Of a stretch of 20,456 bases of DNA, positions 15,437 to 20,456 are shown piece by piece. The first letter of the stretch is position 1. Each line of letters opens with the position of its first letter. Position numbers and translations under genes: made by a program. Source of the stretch: an uncultured Collinsella sp. GTDB taxonomy: Bacteria; Actinomycetota; Coriobacteriia; Coriobacteriales; Coriobacteriaceae. Under the pieces are notes generated by a model that saw nothing but the letters and a program-made list of their open reading frames with translations, searched no databases and was not told the origin of the DNA. The DNA lies in contig CABUQV010000028.1 of NCBI GenBank assembly GCA_902493855.1, forward strand, positions 1 to 20,456, in the 5' to 3' direction.

Positions 15437-16978
15437 CTACTGTGCGGTGCTGAGCGAGCGCCTGACTGCATCACGCCAGCCCGCAAGGTTTTGCTCGCGG
15501 CGCTCGGCGGACATGTGGGGAAGGAAGGTCCTAACGATCTGGGCATTTTGCTCCAGCTCCTCCAAGTCTTCCCAATAGCCGACGGCAAGACCCGCCAAGT
15601 ACGCGGCACCGATTGCCGTGGTCTCCACCGTCTCGCATTGCAGCACGGGGATATCCAGCAGGTCGGCCTGGAATTGCATGATGAACTCGTTGCGCGAGGC
15701 ACCGCCATCGACAGACAGGCGCTCGATCGAAAGCCCCACGTCCTGCTCCATGGCGCGCAGCACGTCGTAGCTCTGATATGCCATGGATTCGCAGGCGGCA
15801 CGTACGATGGTCGCACGGCTCGAGGCGCCGGTCAGACCGCACACGATACCGCGGGCATGCGGGTCCCACCAGGGAGCGCCCAAACCCGCAAAGGCGGGAA
15901 CGAAGTAGCAGCCCTCGTTGTCGCTAATCGAAGCGGCGAGTTGTGCCGACTCGCTCACGCTCGAGATGATGCCCATGTTGTTGCGAAGCCAGTTCATCGT
16001 TGAGCCGGCGGCAAAAATAGAGCCCTCGAGCGCATAGCTGACTTTGCCGTCCGCAGCGATACCGATGGTGGAGACCAGGCCATTCTTGGATTCGACGATC
16101 TCGTCGCCGGTGTTCATGAGCATAAAGCAGCCCGTGCCATAGGTGTTTTTGGTCTGGCCGGGATAGAAGCAGCAGTGACCGAACAGCGATGCCTGCTGGT
16201 CGCCCGCCACACCCATGATGGGCGGCATGTTGGTCATGATGTCGCTCGCGACGCGGCCGTAGTCGCCCGAGCTCCAGCGAACCTCGGGCATCATGGAACG
16301 TGGAACGTCAAAGAGCGCCAGCAGGTCGTCGTCCCAATCGAGCGTATGGATATTAAAGAGTGCCGTGCGGCTGGCATTGGTGTAGTCGGTGGCAAAGACC
16401 TGGCCGCCGGTGAGGTTGTAGATGAGCCAGGTGTCGATGGTGCCAAACATGAGGTCGCCCGCCGCCGCGCTCTCGCGTGCGCCGTCGACGTTGTCGAGAA
16501 TCCACTGCACCTTAGAGGCCGAGAAATACGGGTCAAGCGTAAGTCCCGTGCGGGAGCGCACCAGCTCCTCGCAACCCTGTTCAACCAACGCGTCGATCGC
16601 CGGCGCGGCACGACGGCACTGCCATACGATGGCGTTATAGATGGGCTGGCCGCTCACGCGGTCCCAGACCACCGTGGTCTCGCGCTGGTTGGAGATGCCG
16701 ATGGCGGCGATGCGATCGGAATGGATGCCGCTCTTAAACTGAACCTCCATCATCACGCCGATCTGGCTGGCAAGCACCTCCGTGGGATCCTGCTCCACCC
16801 AGCCGGGGCGCGGGAAGCTGGTTTTGACGCTACGACGCGCCTGGGCAACGATGCAGCCGTATTCGTCGACAATGGCCGCGAGTACCGAGGTAGTGCCGCA
16901 GTCGAGCGCCATGATGTAGGAACCGCCAAAGTTAAACGAGGCATCTTCCATGCCCAGGCTGCCCAGATTCAACGACAT
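15437..16978 (-). CDS. glpK: Glycerol kinase
   Basis: FGGY-family kinase, 513 aa, converting glycerol and ATP to glycerol 3-phosphate. Glycerol-site residues are present: Arg99-Glu100 (SNQRET), Tyr151 (LDPYFSASK) and Asp260-Gln261 (GVAGDQQASLFG). The nucleotide motif reads DCGTTSVL (26-33) where classical GlpK has DQGTTSSR, so Gln becomes Cys and an ATP-contacting Arg becomes Leu. The HFYG-type segment carrying the HPr-phosphorylated His in Firmicute enzymes is missing; here the region reads VRWSSGDYG. The N-terminus is about 20 residues longer than usual. ATG 16978 has AAGGG 8 nt upstream. It lies 13 nt after the TsaC-like gene, so it is probably co-transcribed. A related FGGY kinase with another polyol substrate cannot be fully excluded. 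Confidence 0.9.
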   Translation of the reverse strand: MSLNLGSLGMEDASFNFGGSYIMALDCGTTSVLAAIVDEYGCIVAQARRSVKTSFPRPGWVEQDPTEVLASQIGVMMEVQFKSGIHSDRIAAIGISNQRETTVVWDRVSGQPIYNAIVWQCRRAAPAIDALVEQGCEELVRSRTGLTLDPYFSASKVQWILDNVDGARESAAAGDLMFGTIDTWLIYNLTGGQVFATDYTNASRTALFNIHTLDWDDDLLALFDVPRSMMPEVRWSSGDYGRVASDIMTNMPPIMGVAGDQQASLFGHCCFYPGQTKNTYGTGCFMLMNTGDEIVESKNGLVSTIGIAADGKVSYALEGSIFAAGSTMNWLRNNMGIISSVSESAQLAASISDNEGCYFVPAFAGLGAPWWDPHARGIVCGLTGASSRATIVRAACESMAYQSYDVLRAMEQDVGLSIERLSVDGGASRNEFIMQFQADLLDIPVLQCETVETTAIGAAYLAGLAVGYWEDLEELEQNAQIVRTFLPHMSAERREQNLAGWRDAVRRSLSTAQ

Positions 16979-16991
16979 CGCTTACACCCTT

Positions 16992-17735
16992 CTATTGCAT
17001 CGGGTCGGACAGGACCCGCTCGATCTCTGATGCGGGAAGTGCGCCTTGGCGCAGGATCTGGAGCCCGCCGTGCTGGAACGACACGATGGTCGAGGCGTCG
17101 CGACACGGGGTCTCACCGGCGTCGACGGCAACATCGACCCCCTCCAGGATGCGACCCTCGACGGCGGCAAAGCTTGCCGGCGAAGGCGCGCCGTGCGTGT
17201 TGGCGCTCGTGCAGGCAAGGGGACTGCCGCAGGCGCGGATGAGCGCTTGGACCACGGGAGAGGCCGAAGCGCGCAGGGCCACGGTGTCGTCGGCAGCGCG
17301 CATAAAGGTCGGCACGCAGGGGGCTGCCTTGACCACGATAGTCAGGGCTCCCGGCCAGCATCGTCGCGCGAGTACGCGGGCATCTTCCGGGATATCCACG
17401 CCATAGCGGTCGAGTGCTTCGACGCCATCGACCAGCCAAGCGACGGTTTGCGTGAGCTCACGTTGCTTGAGAGTGAAGATACGGCGATAGCCGGTGCCGA
17501 GCGCAGGAACTGCGGCGCCATTGACGGCAGCCTGCGGATCGCGCGGCCACGATGGGAATTCGCTTGTATCTTGGGGCACGGCGTCCGAGAAGGCGTTGAC
17601 TGCCACGGCGACACCGTAGACGGTCTCGGTCGGAATCAAGGCCAGGCCGCCGCGGCCGAGCACCTCGGCCGTGCGCTCGACGGCAAGCCGATGCGGCTCG
17701 CGCGTTCCCTCGTATACCCGATAGACCGTCTGCAT
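16992..17735 (-). CDS. tsaC: L-threonylcarbamoyladenylate synthase (Sua5/YrdC/TsaC family)
   Basis: Makes threonylcarbamoyl-AMP from threonine, bicarbonate and ATP for the t6A modification at position 37 of ANN-decoding tRNAs. The protein is 247 aa, a YrdC domain without the Sua5 C-terminal domain. Motifs: IPTETVYGVA (34-43), RIFTLKQRE (85-93; family IFxxKxR), CWPGALTIVV (about 125-134) and LACTSANTHGAPSP. Between the first two blocks it has about 30 extra residues (roughly 50-83) rich in Pro and Ala. Start ATG 17735 has AAGGGG about 12 nt upstream, a longish spacing. It leads glpK by 13 nt. The neighbourhood with prmC and upp is typical for this family. Confidence 0.9.
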   Translation of the reverse strand: MQTVYRVYEGTREPHRLAVERTAEVLGRGGLALIPTETVYGVAVAVNAFSDAVPQDTSEFPSWPRDPQAAVNGAAVPALGTGYRRIFTLKQRELTQTVAWLVDGVEALDRYGVDIPEDARVLARRCWPGALTIVVKAAPCVPTFMRAADDTVALRASASPVVQALIRACGSPLACTSANTHGAPSPASFAAVEGRILEGVDVAVDAGETPCRDASTIVSFQHGGLQILRQGALPASEIERVLSDPMQ

Positions 17736-17883
17736 GTGTATGCCAGCCCCTTACGCTCCGGTGCAAGTTTGTTTACTGTGGGGCATTCTCGCACGAAACA
17801 TTCAACCTATTTGCCCAGAGCGCATGTTGGTTTGGTGAGCGGCTCTAGTAGTCGGTGAAAGTGAGGGGGTTAATTGAAGATTT

Positions 17884-18186
17884 TTAGCGCGCAAGCGTAA
17901 CGGTACGATCGGGAAACTCGATGCTTGCAACCAGTTTTCCGCCGAGGCTCTCTGCGTACCTGCTCAGCGTGTCGAGCCTCATCGAACCCAACTCCCCACG
18001 CTCGAGCTCGGATACACGTTTTTGAGAAACGCCCATCGACTGGGCGACCGACGCCTGTGTTAGATCTTTTAACCTGCGAATCTGAGCAAGCTTATAGGCT
18101 TCGATACGATCGCGAGTCCTCTCCTGCTCGGCGGTAATGGAGTCGCGTGTTATCCCGCGAGATTCCATATACTCATGCAGTTCCAT
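17884..18186 (-). CDS. higA: XRE-family antitoxin (HigA-like)
   Basis: A 100-aa protein with a central helix-turn-helix of the Cro/CI type (LTQASVAQSMGVSQKRVSEL, 42-61), a helical N-terminus and a short C-terminal beta strand (KLVASIEF). In this family it neutralises the partner toxin and represses the shared promoter. Its ATG (18186) lies inside the toxin gene, 14 nt overlap, and its GGAGG ribosome-binding site falls in the toxin's last codons (an Arg-Arg pair), so translation is probably coupled. Order toxin first, antitoxin second is that of higBA. No terminator hairpin is visible after it. Symbol given by family resemblance. Confidence 0.85.
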   Translation of the reverse strand: MELHEYMESRGITRDSITAEQERTRDRIEAYKLAQIRRLKDLTQASVAQSMGVSQKRVSELERGELGSMRLDTLSRYAESLGGKLVASIEFPDRTVTLAR

Positions 18187-18568
18187 CTCGATCGAGCCTC
18201 CTTACGTGGCGACGGTATATTTGCTCGGCCCTTGGAATGTTGATCGCATACCAACCGTTCCATTTTGCCCTTGACGATCCCGCTCGCGACTTATCACCCG
18301 CCAATAGCAATACCGCCTGGCGCTTGGGGTCAAAGGCGAAGAGGATGCGAATCACCTGCCCACCACACGACGTCACTCTCAGCTCCTTTAAATGATGAAG
18401 CTTCGAGCCCTTTACGCGGTCAACCAGCGGACGACCAAGGCTGGGACCTTCCTTCTCGAGCACCAAAAGGTCTGCATAAATCTGCTTCAGCGTAGCTTCA
18501 TCCTGCTCATCAAGCCAAGGTTCAATGTAATCAAGCACGATACGGTACCGATGCAGCTGATTTGACAT
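18173..18568 (-). CDS. higB: RelE/ParE-superfamily toxin, phage Gp49-like (HigB-like)
   Basis: A 131-aa protein predicted to be an mRNA-cleaving toxin of the HigB / Gp49-like group. Family blocks: HHLKELRV (58-65), QVIRILFAFDPKRQAVLLLA (71-90) and a basic end (RRHVRRLDRD). The middle motif GDKSRAGSSRAKW replaces the more common HGFxKK version. The ATG has GGAG 7 nt upstream. It is transcribed from a promoter 20-50 bp upstream with inverted repeats suited to autoregulation. It overlaps the antitoxin gene by 14 nt. Toxic activity is inferred from family only. Confidence 0.83.
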   Translation of the reverse strand: MSNQLHRYRIVLDYIEPWLDEQDEATLKQIYADLLVLEKEGPSLGRPLVDRVKGSKLHHLKELRVTSCGGQVIRILFAFDPKRQAVLLLAGDKSRAGSSRAKWNGWYAINIPRAEQIYRRHVRRLDRDGTA

Positions 18569-18577
18569 ACCTTTCTC

Positions 18578-18622
18578 CTTCTATAGTAGAAGTTTTACGG
18601 TATATTGCAAGGACAAACTTGC
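18578..18622 (-). promoter_or_regulatory. Promoter and candidate operators of the toxin-antitoxin pair
   Basis: Two overlapping promoter readings exist on the minus strand: TTGCGC-16 bp-TATACC, and TTGCAA (18610-18605)-16 bp-TACTAT (18588-18583). The first leaves room for the ribosome-binding site. Two inverted repeats cover them: CTTCTA-CTA-TAGAAG (18592-18578) and GCAAG-6 nt-CTTGC (18622-18607). These are plausible binding sites for the antitoxin. Confidence 0.5.
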
Positions 18623-18643
18623 GCAAATGTCTATTTATTCAGC

Positions 18644-19918
18644 TTAAATACGCTGTTTGGGCTCGGTGACGATGGCTCGAACGATGCGGGGACGATCGGT
18701 GAGGTCGTGGACGATACGCACGTCCGAAAGGCCTGCCTGGCGACAGAGCTCGGCCGCGGCGTCGAGCGCGCCCTCGTAGAGCTCGCAGGCAAACAGGCCG
18801 CCGGCACGCAGCATGTAGGGCGCCGCGTTGAGCAGGCGGCGGAAGATATCGAGACCGTCGGCACCGCCCTCGAGCGCCAGATCGGGCTCAAAGTCCTTGA
18901 CCTCATGCGGCAGCGAGCGCATGACATCGGTGGGGATGTAGGGCGGGTTGGAGACGAGTACGTCAAAGGTGCCCCACTCTTCGCGGGGAATGGAACTCAC
19001 CAGGTTGGTGAGGCTGAAGGCGACCTCGTCGGACGTGAGGCCAAGCGCATCGCGGTTTTTGGTAGCAAGGTCGATGGCGCGCGGCTCGATATCGGTAGCA
19101 GTGCAGGTAACGTGCCCGCGGCGCTCCCAGGCAAGGGAGAGCGAAATGCAGCCCGTGCCGCAGCCGACCTCGAGAACGCGGGCAGTGCGGGGCTCGGCTG
19201 GGGCAGATACGTTAGCCTCGGCGGCATCTTGCGCGGGAGTCGCCTGTTGGTCGTTGTCCTCAATGGCGATGCCGTATTCGTCGAGCTCGGGCTCGGGGGT
19301 TTCCATGGCCTCTGCTTCTGCCGCTTCGGCTTCTGCTGCCTGCGCGGCGGCTTCCTCGGCCTCGCGGTCGGCCAGTTCCTCGGCATAGGCGCGGCTACCC
19401 AGTACGTCGCCGCCTAGCGCCGCCTCATCGGCAGCCGTCAGGTTAGCGGCGCGGCGCTCGGCGGTCGCCCGTTCGTCTGCCAGCGCGGCCTCGGCCTTGC
19501 GTGCCTCCTCGACCTCATCGTTCCAAGGCAGCTCAACACGCTGACGGGCGGCAGCCTCGGGGCTCAGCACCTCGGCATCCAGATAATTGAGGACTTCCTC
19601 GACGAGCATCTCGGTCTCGGGACGCGGAATGAGCACGCCGGGGGCGCACGCGACGTCAATCATGCGAAACTGCGTGCTGCCCGTGATGTATTGCAGCGGC
19701 TCGCCCTTAGCGCGGCGGACAACGGCCGCATGCATGGTCTCGAGCTGGGACGCGTTAAGCGTCTCGTCCATACGCATATATAGGTCAATACGCGCCAGGC
19801 CCGTGGCCGCGCAGAGCAGCCACTCGGCAGAAAGACGGGGGTGCTCCTCGCCGCGCTCGGCCAGGTACTCCTTGGTCCACTCGAGACAACGCTTGATGGT
19901 CCAAATCTCGTTTGCCAT
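18644..19918 (-). CDS. prmC: Peptide chain release factor N5-glutamine methyltransferase with large insert
   Basis: Methylates the GGQ glutamine of release factors RF1/RF2. The protein is 424 aa against about 280 normally. The N-terminal helical domain (1-75), the linker GEPLQYITGSTQF (72-84) and IPRPETEMLVEE (97-108) are canonical. The methyltransferase domain starts at about 245 with the SAM loop EVGCGTGCISLSLA (250-263) and includes the catalytic NPPYIP (324-329). Between them, residues about 115-243 are an Ala/Glu-rich, low-complexity insert (for example EAEEAAAQAAEAEAAEAEA), likely disordered or a long helix. ATG 19918 behind GGGGAGGG is chosen; an upstream frame extension to 19993 is unlike the family and crosses the promoter. 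prfA is not adjacent within the window. No terminator follows, so read-through into the toxin genes is possible. Confidence 0.93.
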   Translation of the reverse strand: MANEIWTIKRCLEWTKEYLAERGEEHPRLSAEWLLCAATGLARIDLYMRMDETLNASQLETMHAAVVRRAKGEPLQYITGSTQFRMIDVACAPGVLIPRPETEMLVEEVLNYLDAEVLSPEAAARQRVELPWNDEVEEARKAEAALADERATAERRAANLTAADEAALGGDVLGSRAYAEELADREAEEAAAQAAEAEAAEAEAMETPEPELDEYGIAIEDNDQQATPAQDAAEANVSAPAEPRTARVLEVGCGTGCISLSLAWERRGHVTCTATDIEPRAIDLATKNRDALGLTSDEVAFSLTNLVSSIPREEWGTFDVLVSNPPYIPTDVMRSLPHEVKDFEPDLALEGGADGLDIFRRLLNAAPYMLRAGGLFACELYEGALDAAAELCRQAGLSDVRIVHDLTDRPRIVRAIVTEPKQRI

Positions 19919-19966
19919 GGGGCCCTCCCCTCTTAAGCGCCGGGCGGCGCGCGAATGTCGGAGCAG

Positions 19967-19993
19967 ATTGTACGCGAGGCCAGCGCTTGGCAA
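19967..19993 (-). promoter_or_regulatory. Promoter of prmC
   Basis: Minus strand TTGCCA (19993-19988), 15-bp spacer (16 if read as CTTGCC), TACAAT (19972-19967). It gives a leader of about 40 nt before the ATG at 19918. Confidence 0.55.
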
Positions 19994-20103
19994 GGGACGA
20001 TTAAAGGCAATTATCGAGAATCAGCCCAGATTTTTGTACCGGGCTTGCTCAAAGTGTACATTCGCTGACGTCTAAATTTGCATTCGTCAAGCTTTTGGCA
20101 AGG

Positions 20104-20147
20104 TTGACCCAAAACTGACCAATATCTAACCAAGAACTTGCCAAATC
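20104..20147 (+). repeat. Four 11-bp direct repeats (response-regulator-box-like)
   Basis: Consecutive units TTGACCCAAAA, CTGACCAATAT, CTAACCAAGAA and CTTGCCAAATC share T at position 2, CC at 5-6 and A at 8, with strict 11-bp spacing, one helical turn. The pattern resembles Pho-box-type arrays bound by OmpR/PhoB regulators. A 22-bp-spaced pair of CATTCG (20059, 20081) lies just to the left. The target gene is unknown: prmC is to the left, and nothing is visible to the right within the window. Confidence 0.5.
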
Positions 20148-20149
20148 AC

Positions 20150-20168
20150 TTGACGCGCGACGCGTCAA
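20150..20168. promoter_or_regulatory. 19-bp palindrome, candidate operator
   Basis: TTGACGCG-CGA-CGCGTCAA, perfect 8-bp arms, immediately after the 11-bp repeats. There is no T-tract on either strand, so a protein-binding site is more likely than a terminator. Confidence 0.5.
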
Positions 20169-20349
20169 AAATCGCCCCGCGACTTCTTGAACGATTTTTC
20201 GAGCAATATTTTCAATAGCAGATGAAAGCTGTTAATTACTTTGAGCAGGTAGACAGCTTAATTTCTAACAAAACAGATTAAATAAACTCGAAAAGTAATT
20301 TACCCAACCTAGTCATTTAAGAACGTCCCCAATGACTACCTTGGAAACC
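20169..20349. other. AT-rich non-coding stretch
   Basis: Clearly more AT-rich than the rest of the window and without a credible ORF on either strand. It holds loose inverted repeats (AAGCTGT at about 20227 with ACAGCTT at about 20254; TTAATTACTTTGAG with CTCGAAAAGTAATTTA). It may be a regulatory region, a remnant of transferred DNA or the upstream region of a gene beyond the right edge. Confidence 0.5.
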
Positions 20350-20456
20350 CCACAGGCTGAGCATAAGTCAGCGAAAACGCCCCTAAGCGAGCAAGGTGAC
20401 GTGAAAGAGGAGGGAAGCGTACTTCGGTACGCGACCGACGATTGAACGTCAGATTG
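20350..20456 (+). repeat. Dispersed intergenic element, copy 2 (cut by right edge)
   Basis: Aligns with 4621-4729 in the same orientation: 20 of 25 at the start, equal spacing to TGAAA, then a hairpin GCGTAC-TTCG-GTACGC (20417-20432, a UUCG tetraloop), then TTGAACGTCAGATTG (20442-20456) matching the start of tandem unit A. The element evidently continues past the window end. Confidence 0.6.

Noticed and set aside
20035..20090. Possible third, minus-strand copy of the dispersed element (GTCAGCGAA and GAGCAAG in similar spacing)
   Set aside because: Only two short blocks match and the flanks do not align; chance cannot be excluded without a search.

Overview
The window looks like a chromosomal segment of a GC-rich (roughly 60% GC) Gram-positive bacterium. 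Gene content, Ala/Glu-rich proteins, GTG/TTG starts and gene order fit the class Coriobacteriia, and Collinsella is my best guess. That taxonomic call is inference from style and content, not from a database match. Almost all genes lie on the minus strand; the single plus-strand gene is pepT.

Layout, left to right: (1) 1-279 is non-coding and, read on the minus strand, resembles an rRNA-operon leader (boxA-like motif plus hairpins), with the rRNA presumably just off the left edge. (2) 280-3164 carries, transcribed leftwards, a DtxR/MntR-type metalloregulator, a homocysteine S-methyltransferase and, after a terminator, a phosphohexomutase. (3) Divergent from the regulator is pepT (3285-4532); the two promoters share one inverted repeat. 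(4) 4533-4880 is an intergenic region packed with hairpins. It holds one copy of a dispersed element whose second copy sits at the right edge, and two tandem 74-nt units whose stems differ by compensatory changes. (5) 4881-7412 is the cell-wall pair murA and an LCP ligase, starting directly behind the terminator of the ATP synthase operon. (6) 7501-14384 is a complete F1Fo ATP synthase operon (atpI-like, then B, E, F, H, A, G, D, C) with a clear promoter. (7) 14666-17735 holds upp, glpK and a TsaC/Sua5-type tRNA-modification gene. (8) 17884-18568 is a HigBA-like toxin-antitoxin pair. (9) prmC (18644-19918) carries a long low-complexity insert. (10) 19919-20456 has no gene: it holds the prmC promoter, four 11-bp direct repeats, a 19-bp palindrome, an AT-rich stretch and the second copy of the dispersed element, cut by the window end.

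The genes are mostly housekeeping: energy (ATP synthase), cell wall (MurA, LCP), translation (PrmC, TsaC), pyrimidine salvage (Upp), glycerol use (GlpK) and peptide use (PepT). The order prmC - tsaC - upp - atpIBEFHAGDC - murA matches, as I recall it, the order in Bacillus subtilis. glpK and the toxin-antitoxin pair look like later insertions into this old block. The most unusual material is the structured non-coding DNA at 4615-4883 and 20104-20456, followed by the protein insertions in PrmC and TsaC.
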